A stretch of 64,000 nucleotides of DNA from G942493215 sp942493215 (GTDB lineage: Bacteria > Bacillota_I > Bacilli_A > RF39 > UBA660): assembly GCA_942493215.1 (NCBI GenBank), contig OW818670.1, forward strand, positions 1,054,001-1,118,000, written 5' to 3'. Below, one piece after another: positions 43,973 to 51,499 of this stretch. The notes beneath the pieces were generated by a model. It made no database searches, was not told where the DNA came from, and saw nothing but the letters and a program-made list of their open reading frames with translations. A program made the translations under genes and the position numbers. Each line of letters begins with the position of its first letter. Position 1 is the first letter of the stretch.

Positions 43973-45244
43973 ATGGGAAATAATGATAACAAAAAAAAGA
44001 AAAAGTTCAGTTTGGGAATGTTAGAAGACAGTCTTGATAAATTAATAAAAAAAGTAGAAAAAAAGGTAGACTATAAGAAGCTTAAAGAAGATGAGGATAA
44101 CTTTCATTTTACAAAAGTTTCTGTTAGCCACGGTATAGATACTGTTAAACAAAATGTTTCTACATACAGTATACTTATAGTTATGATAGCCATAACATTA
44201 GCAGTGATAATTGGTTCGTTTATGATATTTGGAAACAAAAATGAAGGAACTGAAATTAGTTCATTGAATAAAGGTGAGTATAGTATTAAAATGCATATAA
44301 ATTTCGTTGGGAATTTTATATTTAGTAAATATGATGTAAAATTATCTTTAGGAGATAAAACAACAACATTGTCTCACGGAGAAGATGAAGACATTGAATT
44401 TTATTTAGACAAAGGAGATTATACACTATCTTTTGTAAATGCAGATGATTCGTCTATACGAAGCGAGGAAAAAATAGAAATTAATAGTGATACTGAAATA
44501 GGGTATAAAATAGAATGTTACTTTGATGAAATAGTAATAGATCGTCTTTATTTTGATAAAAAAAGACCGCTTACTAGCGACGAAATAAAAATAAATTTTG
44601 ATAAAAGTGAATTTGATTTTAAGGATTACAAAGATGTTATAAATACATTAAAAGAAATGGGATTTACCAATATAGTTGAAAAACCTCTATATGATATTGT
44701 GTATGGATTCACTTCAGAAGGGACAATAGAAAATGTTATTATAAATGATACTAGTGATTATATAAAAGGAAATATTTTTAAAAAAGATGTCCAAATAATA
44801 ATTAGTTATCATTTAAAACAGATAGAACAAGAAGAACCAGTAGAAGAACAACCAGTAAAAGAATCTGTTTATTATTCTACAAACGATAAAGATAGTGTTA
44901 AAAATGGTAATACAGGTGTATATGCATATAAAAGTTATGATAGTCAATACGACACATATTGGATAATCGATTTTGATAGTGGATATGTATATAATTATTT
45001 TGAGGGAAATGGTGATAATATCTGTTCTAGACTAAAAATCGATAGTGGGAATTTAAATGATTATGTAAAAATTACTTGGCACAACGGAAATGATGTATGG
45101 TCTTATGGATTGCATTTTAAATGGAAAAATCAACCAGATACTCTTATTGTTCAAGATAATGATGGGTATGAAGATGAGTATTCGACAACAAGTTTAACAC
45201 AAGCATTAAATTTGAGAGATAAAAAAACAATTAAAGAATATTAA
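43973..45244 (+). CDS. Element cargo: single-pass membrane protein with external PASTA-like segment
   Basis: A 423-aa protein: Lys-rich cytoplasmic start, a helical region, one transmembrane segment (about 62-82), and a large external part. The first external region is beta-rich (KGEYSIKMHINFVGNF.., LDKGDYTLSFVNADD). The segment at about 215-285 (FKDYKDVINTLKEMGFTNI.., KKDVQIIISYHL) has the layout of PASTA-like repeats seen in Firmicute membrane proteins. After an acidic Pro/Glu linker (EQEEPVEEQPVKE), the C-terminal 120 residues are aromatic-rich and unassigned. GGAGGTAGGAG precedes the ATG. It is the only sizeable cargo gene, so any benefit of the element probably lies here. Confidence 0.72.
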   Translation: MGNNDNKKKKKFSLGMLEDSLDKLIKKVEKKVDYKKLKEDEDNFHFTKVSVSHGIDTVKQNVSTYSILIVMIAITLAVIIGSFMIFGNKNEGTEISSLNKGEYSIKMHINFVGNFIFSKYDVKLSLGDKTTTLSHGEDEDIEFYLDKGDYTLSFVNADDSSIRSEEKIEINSDTEIGYKIECYFDEIVIDRLYFDKKRPLTSDEIKINFDKSEFDFKDYKDVINTLKEMGFTNIVEKPLYDIVYGFTSEGTIENVIINDTSDYIKGNIFKKDVQIIISYHLKQIEQEEPVEEQPVKESVYYSTNDKDSVKNGNTGVYAYKSYDSQYDTYWIIDFDSGYVYNYFEGNGDNICSRLKIDSGNLNDYVKITWHNGNDVWSYGLHFKWKNQPDTLIVQDNDGYEDEYSTTSLTQALNLRDKKTIKEY

Positions 45245-45342
45245 TTTTGTTGATAAATTACAATTTGTTTAAACATATTTCAAATGAAATTGATAAATAC
45301 CCAAATATAATGAACAAAGGAATAAAAATATTTTCATAAAAC

Positions 45343-45365
45343 AAAAGACGGTCAACCCGTCTTTT
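45343..45365 (+). terminator. Terminator of the cargo gene
   Basis: AAAAGACGG-TCAAC-CCGTCTTTT, about 100 bases after the cargo stop; works in both directions by sequence. The rest of 45245-45538 shows only AT-rich sequence and the hairpin at 45475. Confidence 0.8.
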
Positions 45366-45474
45366 ATCATACACTATATAACGTAGCCTAAGAAGTTTTT
45401 TCCTATCAAAATGGCATTATATTATAGCAGATTAATCTATGTATAAATTTAATTTGTAGTTATCAGTTAATAAA

Positions 45475-45503
45475 CCAAAATCTTAATGTTAGATTTTGGT
45501 TTT
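45475..45503 (+). terminator. Hairpin before the 39-aa gene
   Basis: CCAAAATCT, 7-base loop, AGATTTTGG, then TTTT. It is terminator-like and lies 36 bases before the 39-aa gene, so it may act as an attenuator or simply insulate. Confidence 0.6.
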
Positions 45504-45538
45504 GTATTTAATAGAACAATTATGGAAGGAGATTACCT

Positions 45539-45658
45539 ATGAGAAAAAGAAAGAAATATAAAATAAATTGTTATTACTCGAATGATGACAAAACATTGCT
45601 AGATATACTCGCCGAATTATATCTAGAACATATTAACAAAAAATATAAACATAAATAA
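45539..45658 (+). CDS. 39-aa protein upstream of the serine recombinase
   Basis: A short gene with a strong AAGGAG (45526-45531) 7 bases before ATG 45539 and TAA at 45656-45658. The product is Lys-rich at both ends with an acidic/hydrophobic helix between (DDKTLLDILAELYLEHI). Small proteins of this kind often sit directly upstream of large serine recombinases in Clostridia-type elements. A role as recombination directionality factor is inference. Confidence 0.6.
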   Translation: MRKRKKYKINCYYSNDDKTLLDILAELYLEHINKKYKHK

Positions 45659-45675
45659 ATGGATTGTTTTCGATA

Positions 45676-45684
45676 TGTTATAAT
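45676..45684 (+). promoter_or_regulatory. Extended -10 promoter of the recombinase gene
   Basis: TGTTATAAT (TGnTATAAT) at 45676-45684, about 50 bases before the recombinase ATG. Confidence 0.55.
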
Positions 45685-45735
45685 ATAAATATTGAAAGCA
45701 GTCTTGATTCATATGAAAGTTAGGAGGAAAAAATA

Positions 45736-47319
45736 ATGAATCAACTGTTTAAAAGTGCAAGTTATTTAAGGTTGTCAAAAGAAGATAATCTAAAAATTGA
45801 TGAAAGTAGTTCAATTTCAAGTCAAAGGATAATTATTGAGTCCTTTGCGAAATTTAACAATTTAAATATAGTAGAGGAATATGTAGATGATGGTTATACA
45901 GGTGGTAATTTTAATAGACCAGCGTTTCAAAGAATGATCGAGGATATTAAGAATGGTAAAATTAACTGTGTAATTACAAAAGATTTATCGAGATTAGGTA
46001 GAGAAATGTATCAAACTGGTGGTTATATCGAGGATTACTTTATTGATAAAGGTGTTAGATATATTGCTATCAATGATTCTTATGACTCACAAGTCGGAGA
46101 TTCTATGCTCGGTATAAGACTAGGTGTTAACGATCTGTATCTTAGAGATATATCAAAGAAAGTTAAAAGCTCTATGAGAGCAAAACAACAATCTGGTAAA
46201 TATATCGGTTCTTATCCCTGTTATGGCTATAAAAAAGATCCAAGTGATAGACATCATCTTATTCCTGATACTAAAGTTGTACCAGTAGTTAGAATGATAT
46301 ATGAGTTAGCGTTATCAGGTTATGGTATAAATACAATATGTAATAAACTCACAGAAATGAGAATCCCAATACCTATAGTTTATAAGGGTGAGTTAAGAGG
46401 TAAATTAGTTACTGATAATGACGGCTTAGGAATATGGAAACATTCTACTGTAAGAAATATTTTAACTAGCCAGATGTATATTGGTAATATGGTGCAGCAT
46501 ACATATGAAAAAACAAGTTATCGTTCCAAAAAAATAAGAAAAGTAAATGATGAAGAATTAATCATTGTAGGAAATACTCATGAACCAATAATAAGTAGAG
46601 AAGATTTTGATAAGGTACAAAATATACTAAAATCAAGAACAGGATTCACTAGATTACAAGACAAAAAGTATTTGTTTACTGGCTTATTAAAATGTAAAGA
46701 ATGTGGGGCATCTTTGAGTATTTCTGAGAAGAGGACAAAAAGTAATAATTCTCATTATACGCAATGTAATTTGTATAAAAGAAAGGGCAAATATGGAAAG
46801 TGTACTCTGCATAGGATTAATTATAATTGGCTTGAAGAAGACTTGTTATCATTAACTAGAAGCATGTGTGAAAGATTCTTAAATGATTATGATTACGAGG
46901 GGATTACCGCTAAAGTAAAAAAGGTCAATGATGAGAAGTTGAATGAATTAACTAATGAATTGGAAAATATCAATATTGATTTGGTTAGAAACAATAATTT
47001 TATTCAAAATCTTTATAAAGACAAATGCTCTGGGATGCTTCGTGATGAGGATTATGAAATGATGTATAAAAGCTTTTCAACAGAAATTAAGAACTTAAAA
47101 TCAAGAAAAATAATTTGCGAAGAAAAAATAAGAAGTGTTGAACTTGAATTATCGAGCTTTGACTATGATGGATGTAGAGATGTGGCTCAAAAATTTATGA
47201 GTATGAAGAATCCAACTAGAAATATTCTTAGCCAAATTATCCAAAAGGTTGAAATAAGTGAAAATAAAGAAGTTGATGTTTATTATAATTTTAAAGAATT
47301 CTCATACATAAACCAATAA
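45736..47319 (+). CDS. Large serine recombinase (integrase)
   Basis: A 527-aa enzyme that integrates and excises the element by double-strand breaks with a phosphoserine link. N-terminal resolvase domain: ASYLRLSKEDN with the likely nucleophile Ser14, SISSQR, EEYVDDGYTGGNFNRPAFQR, and the active-site Arg region ITKDLSRLGREMYQ. The recombinase domain follows (GSYPCYGYKKDP.., WKHSTVRNILTSQMYIGN), then a zinc ribbon with CKECG and two later Cys, and a coiled-coil arm (about 395-475). All expected parts are present, so it should be active. TAGGAGG precedes the ATG. It ends 53 bases before the right attachment site. Confidence 0.96.
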   Translation: MNQLFKSASYLRLSKEDNLKIDESSSISSQRIIIESFAKFNNLNIVEEYVDDGYTGGNFNRPAFQRMIEDIKNGKINCVITKDLSRLGREMYQTGGYIEDYFIDKGVRYIAINDSYDSQVGDSMLGIRLGVNDLYLRDISKKVKSSMRAKQQSGKYIGSYPCYGYKKDPSDRHHLIPDTKVVPVVRMIYELALSGYGINTICNKLTEMRIPIPIVYKGELRGKLVTDNDGLGIWKHSTVRNILTSQMYIGNMVQHTYEKTSYRSKKIRKVNDEELIIVGNTHEPIISREDFDKVQNILKSRTGFTRLQDKKYLFTGLLKCKECGASLSISEKRTKSNNSHYTQCNLYKRKGKYGKCTLHRINYNWLEEDLLSLTRSMCERFLNDYDYEGITAKVKKVNDEKLNELTNELENINIDLVRNNNFIQNLYKDKCSGMLRDEDYEMMYKSFSTEIKNLKSRKIICEEKIRSVELELSSFDYDGCRDVAQKFMSMKNPTRNILSQIIQKVEISENKEVDVYYNFKEFSYINQ

Positions 47320-47357
47320 TTTGTGGTTCCACATTTTATAAGTTACCACAAAAAATC
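47320..47357. repeat. Inverted repeat next to the right attachment site
   Basis: TTTGTGGT (47320-47327) and ACCACAAA (near 47345-47352) form an imperfect stem directly after the recombinase stop. It could terminate recombinase transcription or be an arm site for the integrase. The rest of 47490-47654 holds only AT-rich spacer and a weak 7-bp hairpin near 47555-47576. Confidence 0.45.
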
Positions 47358-47372
47358 ATCCACAATTTTTAT

Positions 47373-47392
47373 GTCACTGGTGTAACATTACC
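47373..47392 (+). repeat. Right attachment site (attR)
   Basis: GTCACTGGTGTAACATTACC, 18 of 20 bases identical to the left site in ftsW; GTAACATTACC is at 47382-47392. Confidence 0.8.
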
Positions 47393-47489
47393 TTTTCTTT
47401 CTTATGGCGGATCCAGTCTATTAATTACGATGGTTAGTATTGGAATAATTTTAAATATTAGCCGCTATCATAGTGAGAGATTGGGATAA
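47373..47489 (+). pseudogene. Displaced original 3' end of ftsW
   Basis: This 117-base frame has no start and encodes 38 residues, from VTGVTLPFLSYGG to SERLG, with a stop. It matches the last 38 residues of FtsW in length and at 33 positions. It is the host gene end cut off by integration; precise excision would rejoin it to ftsW. Confidence 0.88.
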
Positions 47490-47654
47490 ACTATATATTT
47501 TTAATAAATTGAGTTAAGTATTAACAGATAATCTAATTACCGTAATATTAAAAGATAAAACTGTTTGTTTTTATCAGTAAAAATTCAATTTCTATCATTT
47601 TACTTTCAAGTATTGATTTTATATAATTGGTACTAGAAAGGGGCAAGCGATTAG

Positions 47655-48401
47655 ATGATAAACAGTGGATTGGAAAATTATAATGAAAGTACATTTGATA
47701 GTATTAAACATATTGATGAATTTGGTAATGAATATTGGGAAGCAAGAGAGTTACAATTAGCATTAGAATATGTTCAATGGAGAAGATTTGAAGATGTCAT
47801 CAATAAAGCCAAAATAGCATGTCTAAATAGTAACAACAATATTTTAAATCATTTTGCCGAAGTTGGCAAAACGATACCTATGCCTAAGGGAGCAATTAAG
47901 ACCGTTCTTGATTATAAATTATCTAGATATGCCTGTTATTTAATAGTTCAAAATGCTGATCCAAGAAAAAAGGTGATTGCTCTCGGCCAAACTTATTTTG
48001 CAGTTCAAACGAGAAAAAAAGAATTAACAGAAAAAGAATATAATCAATTAAGTGAAGATGACAAAAGATTATACCGTCGAAAACAAATAAAAAATGGTAA
48101 TTATCTTTTAAACAAAGCGGCTGTTTCAGCAGGTGTTAAAAACTTTGATAAATTTCATAATGCTGGTTATAAAGGATTATATAATGGTGAAACAGCTGAT
48201 GATATTGCTAAAAGAAAAGGATTAAGATACAGAGAAGATATATTAGATAATATGGGGAGTAGTGAGTTAATAGCTAATTTATTTAGAATTGATCAGACTG
48301 AACAAAAGTTACAAAATGATAATGTTAATAGTGAAAAATCAGCTAATGAAACGCATTATAAAGTTGGTAAAAAGGTTCGCCAAACTATAGAGGAATTATA
48401 G
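47655..48401 (+). CDS. dinD: DNA-damage-inducible protein D-like (DinD), 3' end frameshifted
   Basis: A 248-aa DinD/BRO-N-like protein: DEFGNEYWEARELQLALEYVQWRRFEDVI, read in pieces EYWEARELQLAL and YVQWRRFEDVI, plus HFAEVGKTIPMPKGA and SRYACYLIVQNADP, are hallmarks. In E. coli DinD blocks RecA-mediated strand exchange. A tail typical of DinD (GGTMPEDLPTP) follows immediately in another frame (see next entry), so the last ~29 residues are lost by a short indel. No LexA box is visible upstream. AAAGGGG lies 11 bases before the ATG. The conserved core is intact, so function may persist. Confidence 0.88.
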   Translation: MINSGLENYNESTFDSIKHIDEFGNEYWEARELQLALEYVQWRRFEDVINKAKIACLNSNNNILNHFAEVGKTIPMPKGAIKTVLDYKLSRYACYLIVQNADPRKKVIALGQTYFAVQTRKKELTEKEYNQLSEDDKRLYRRKQIKNGNYLLNKAAVSAGVKNFDKFHNAGYKGLYNGETADDIAKRKGLRYREDILDNMGSSELIANLFRIDQTEQKLQNDNVNSEKSANETHYKVGKKVRQTIEEL

Positions 48402-48490
48402 GCGGCACTATGCCTGAAGATTTGCCGACTCCAAATAAAAGTTTAAAAGAATTAGAAAAAGATGACAAAAGAAAATTACCATCTGTTTAG
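48401..48490 (+). pseudogene. Out-of-frame 3' tail of dinD
   Basis: From 48401 the frame reads GGTMPEDLPTPNKSLKELEK and on to a stop at 48488-48490. This is the expected DinD C-terminus but shifted relative to the upstream frame, which ends GAATTATAG. Removing two bases (a TA duplication in TTATAG) would restore one continuous protein of about 276 aa. Confidence 0.75.
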
Positions 48491-48550
48491 GAAGTATATA
48501 AATAATGAATTATTTTTGATATAATGATAATAGAAAAGAGGAATAATTAT

Positions 48551-48952
48551 ATGAAAGAAACTTATGAATTCTTAAAAAAGTTAGGAGTAAATTTTGTTGC
48601 AACCATTGATAATGATAAACCAAGTAACAGGCCCTTTGGTGATCCTGTATTATTTGAAAATAGAATTTATGTTTTAACAAGTAAAGAAAAAAATGTCTAT
48701 AAACAAATTATTAAAAACAATAATGTTTGTATTGCTGCTTATGATGATGAGGATTGGATTAGAATTAATGCTAAACTAATTGATGATAGTAATAATATTG
48801 ATGCTAAAAAAGCCATTATAAACGAATTTGAATGGGCTGAAGAGGCTGGGTATACACTTGATAATCCTAATTTTGCGGCTTTATATCTAGCAGAAGCTGA
48901 AGCGACAATTTATGATGCTGAAGGCAATATTATAAATACTTATAAATTTTAG
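48551..48952 (+). CDS. PNPOx-like (pyridoxamine 5'-phosphate oxidase-fold) protein
   Basis: A 133-aa split-barrel protein: MKETYEFLKKLGVNFVATID, RPFGDPVLFENRIYVLTSK and NNNVCIAAYDDEDWIRINAKL are the pattern of small flavin-binding PNPOx-like proteins of gut Firmicutes. Substrate unknown; often described as general redox or heme-utilisation-like. ATG 48551 is chosen because AAGAGGAA precedes it, with TATAAT at 48520-48525. Confidence 0.82.
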   Translation: MKETYEFLKKLGVNFVATIDNDKPSNRPFGDPVLFENRIYVLTSKEKNVYKQIIKNNNVCIAAYDDEDWIRINAKLIDDSNNIDAKKAIINEFEWAEEAGYTLDNPNFAALYLAEAEATIYDAEGNIINTYKF

Positions 48953-48999
48953 GCTTTCATATTAAATAAATAATTTCTAATAAAATATTAAGTTAAAAA

Positions 49000-49024
49000 A
49001 ATAATGATCAAAAATCATTATTTC
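49000..49024. terminator. Bidirectional terminator
   Basis: AATAATGAT-CAAAA-ATCATTATT with A and T runs, between the convergent PNPOx-like gene and the minus-strand 729-aa gene; it contains the stop of the latter. Confidence 0.8.
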
Positions 49025-51207
49025 TTTTTTTGAGTAGCATCGAATCTAGCGCCTATTGCGGTCGTTATTGGCAAAGCAGCATCAGCAACTGCACTAGTAT
49101 TTCTTCGTACTGCATCCACATATTTAGCTATTTCAAGCAATTTAGCATTAATAGAGTGTTTAATTATTTTATAACCAATAGCTTCGGTGTTGATATTGGA
49201 ACTGGTATTCATAAATTTTACTATTTTATCTAGCATTTCGCTTGGTAAATTGTCAACACAATATTTTATTAAACCAGGATTTTCTAACTTTGTGATAGCC
49301 AGATAAGCCTTTTCTGGTGATATAGTTGATAATGAATCAACAAATTTTCTAGTATTACTAGCAATTTCAAAAAGAGAAAAACCATTTATATTAGAGGGAT
49401 TACCGGCAATTGCGTTAGCAGGGTTTAGAGTTGGTGTAGGTGCTGGAGCTGGGGCAGGAGCAGGGGTAGGTTGTGGTGTTGGTGTAGGTTCCAGCACATG
49501 TGTAGGTTGTGGTGTTGGCGTTGATGGCATAGTTGCAACATCATCACTTGATGGCAAAGGATTACCATTCTTAATAGGATTAGTTCTATCAAGGACAATA
49601 GAAGGTTTTTCTAAAACACCATTAACACCATGAAACATTTTTCCACTAATTCCTTCTAGAATTCCGCCACCACTTAAAATATCCCAAACTGATAAACCAG
49701 CTAAACCAAATGTAGTCGTCCAACATAGTGTATTTCCAATCTTCTTTAGCGTTTTTTTAAAGGCATTATTATTATTTTTATTATAATTGTCTAATGACTT
49801 TATTAAATCTAATAGTTCAGCTTTATCTTCTCTGCTACTACTAGCAATAAATGCTTTTAGTTCTCCGATGGTACTTATTTTTCCAGTAACACTAATGCCT
49901 TTTTCTCTTAAAAAAGTATTAATTAAACCAAGTATTGCCAATTCCTCAACTGATTGTTTACGATTTGCCATATTCTGTTTAATTCTTTCGTATTCTTCTT
50001 CATCGCTGACAGCATATAATTTACTATCTTTCTCTGAAATATCTTTTTGATCTTTAGTATTGTCCAATTTTTTTCCAATATTTTTTATAGTACGAACTGT
50101 ATTAGCAACAAGCAAACCTGAAAATCCACCCACTGCTCCTATGGCACTTAAAGCACCAATATTTTCAATGGCATATGCATTTTCAAGGGCGGTACCAATA
50201 ACGGGTATATATTGACTCAATGTAGTACCTAATCCACCTACAACACCAGATATCCATCCTGCTACGGGACTATTTGCTAGTTTTCCAACAATTGTTCCAA
50301 GAAAAACTCCATTAATTGGGGCAGCTATTATACTTGGATCTATGGAGTTTACAGCCGTAGCTATCGTTTCACCTAAAACAGCACTACCAATAATTGGTTT
50401 TAAAGCTGACTTAAGTTTAGCACTAAAATTTCGATCATATTTACTAAGTCTTTCATTAACTTTTATTCTATTTCCAGTCATATTGTTAATTACATTAGCT
50501 AAAGCAATTCTTTCATAAAGATCCATATTATAAATACATTCTCTTAATGAAAGATATCCAGTATTTTCAAAATTTATATTATTTAGTTTAAGAAAACTAA
50601 TGATATTTTCTTGCATATCTTTATTAAATCTTGTATCAATGATTGTTCCGTCACTATTTTTTGTTGTTTCTAATTCTTGTAATATTCTATTACATTCATA
50701 ATTTTGATCAATTATTTGTTGTTGTTTATGTGTTTTTATTAACTTATAAGTTGAATGAGCTAAAATACCGGCGCCAATTACCAATTTTGATACTATAGTA
50801 GGAGCAAGGATCAACGCTGTTCGACTAGCAAGACCTATAGCTGCTCCTTTACCAATTGGCTTAATTAGACCTGTATATGTATTACTTAAGAACCTTCTGA
50901 ATGCTGATGTTGAATTAGCTTTTAATTCATCAATAAGTTTTTGAAGTTCCATCGTTGATTTTGACATAATATTATTTACTTCATCTTTTGTTGCTGAATC
51001 AAATTGATTAACAACTCTTTTCATAAACTCTTGTAAATTATTAATACGATCATCAAAAATAATATTATTTTCTTTTAGATAAGCTTTTAAAATGGTGAGT
51101 TTAGCGTCATCCATTCGGCTTATTAATCTAGAATATGTTTCTTCCTTGGCTTTCCTAATATTTTCTTTAAATAAAAAGTTGTTGTTTACCGCAATAACTC
51201 CATCCAT
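49018..51207 (-). CDS. Large protein with three repeat-plus-hydrophobic modules and a Pro-rich linker
   Basis: I do not recognise this 729-aa protein. A helical repeat of about 45 residues occurs three times, at about 36-82, 198-243 and 424-471, with a common pattern (LKAYLKENNIIFDD, ISFLKLNNINFEN, INTFLREKGISVTG, each followed by an L-x-E helix). Each copy is followed by a basic patch (SAFRRFL, SAKLKSAL, NAFKKTL) and a Gly/Ala-rich hydrophobic stretch (about 112-156, 268-375, 488-523) able to enter membranes. Residues 561-594 are a Pro/Thr/Ala linker (TPTPQPTPAPAPAPAP). The C-terminal 110 residues are helical. There is no signal peptide. It follows a 55-aa gene by one base. Its plan recalls pore-forming or secreted effector proteins; that is speculation. 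Confidence 0.7.
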   Translation of the reverse strand: MDGVIAVNNNFLFKENIRKAKEETYSRLISRMDDAKLTILKAYLKENNIIFDDRINNLQEFMKRVVNQFDSATKDEVNNIMSKSTMELQKLIDELKANSTSAFRRFLSNTYTGLIKPIGKGAAIGLASRTALILAPTIVSKLVIGAGILAHSTYKLIKTHKQQQIIDQNYECNRILQELETTKNSDGTIIDTRFNKDMQENIISFLKLNNINFENTGYLSLRECIYNMDLYERIALANVINNMTGNRIKVNERLSKYDRNFSAKLKSALKPIIGSAVLGETIATAVNSIDPSIIAAPINGVFLGTIVGKLANSPVAGWISGVVGGLGTTLSQYIPVIGTALENAYAIENIGALSAIGAVGGFSGLLVANTVRTIKNIGKKLDNTKDQKDISEKDSKLYAVSDEEEYERIKQNMANRKQSVEELAILGLINTFLREKGISVTGKISTIGELKAFIASSSREDKAELLDLIKSLDNYNKNNNNAFKKTLKKIGNTLCWTTTFGLAGLSVWDILSGGGILEGISGKMFHGVNGVLEKPSIVLDRTNPIKNGNPLPSSDDVATMPSTPTPQPTHVLEPTPTPQPTPAPAPAPAPTPTLNPANAIAGNPSNINGFSLFEIASNTRKFVDSLSTISPEKAYLAITKLENPGLIKYCVDNLPSEMLDKIVKFMNTSSNINTEAIGYKIIKHSINAKLLEIAKYVDAVRRNTSAVADAALPITTAIGARFDATQKKK

Positions 51208-51208
51208 A

Positions 51209-51376
51209 TTAGGCCTCTTCTATTACTTTTGGTGTTAAATTATCATAATCGTTTTCTAAATTGTTTAAAGAATCATAATATAAAGCTAATTCATAGAAAT
51301 CTAATTTTTCCAATTCACTATTATCAAGAAATTTAATTTTGTTAAATTTTTCAAGCAGATTATCATTCTCTTTCAT
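51209..51376 (-). CDS. 55-aa acidic protein, partner of the 729-aa protein
   Basis: A short gene on the minus strand with AGGTGAT just before its ATG (51374-51376) and a TAA one base before the ATG of the 729-aa gene. The product is strongly acidic and helical (ENDNLLEKFNKIKFLDNSEL, LENDYDNLTPKVIEEA). The strong promoter and tight coupling show it is real. It could be a chaperone or neutralising partner for the large hydrophobic protein; inference. Confidence 0.72.
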   Translation of the reverse strand: MKENDNLLEKFNKIKFLDNSELEKLDFYELALYYDSLNNLENDYDNLTPKVIEEA

Positions 51377-51394
51377 ATATAATCACCTATAACA

Positions 51395-51424
51395 ATTATA
51401 GCAAGATAGTATTCTTTTTGTCAA
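51395..51424 (-). promoter_or_regulatory. Promoter of the 55-aa/729-aa pair
   Basis: On the minus strand TTGACA (51419-51424), 18 bp, TATAAT (51395-51400). It runs back to back with the decarboxylase promoter. Confidence 0.75.
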
Positions 51425-51428
51425 ATAA

Positions 51429-51457
51429 TTGCGAAAAAAGGCGAATTGTGCTATGAT
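51429..51457 (+). promoter_or_regulatory. Promoter of the decarboxylase operon
   Basis: TTGCGA (51429-51434), 17 bp, TATGAT (51452-51457), with an extended -10 (TGCTATGAT). The start codon is 43 bases downstream. Confidence 0.6.
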
Positions 51458-51499
51458 TAATCTAGTAGTAATAAAATTATATACATAAGAGGTGGACAA

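Larger units (their letters stand above)
43730..47382 (+). mobile_element. Site-specific integrative element (large serine recombinase) in ftsW
   Basis: About 3.65 kb between 20-bp near-identical ends. It contains a replacement ftsW 3' end, a terminator, one cargo gene (43973), a 39-aa gene (45539) and a large serine recombinase (45736) next to the right end. To the right of the element is the displaced original ftsW 3' end. There are no replication, conjugation or phage-structural genes, so it is either a minimal integrative element or depends on a helper. Confidence 0.85.

Noticed and set aside
43730..47382. Prophage or conjugative element
   Set aside because: Only a recombinase, a 39-aa gene and one membrane-protein gene are present; no structural, replication or transfer genes.
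47555..47576. Possible terminator or small RNA after the displaced ftsW end
   Set aside because: Only a 7-bp AT-rich stem without a T tail; not strong enough to list as a feature.
48401..48490. Programmed frameshift in dinD
   Set aside because: No slippery heptamer, stimulatory stem or internal ribosome-binding site is seen near the junction; a plain indel is simpler.
49440..49500. Repetitive stretch that could suggest a repeat array or CRISPR
   Set aside because: It encodes the Pro/Thr/Ala linker of the 729-aa protein. The units are codon-level and irregular, without spacers.
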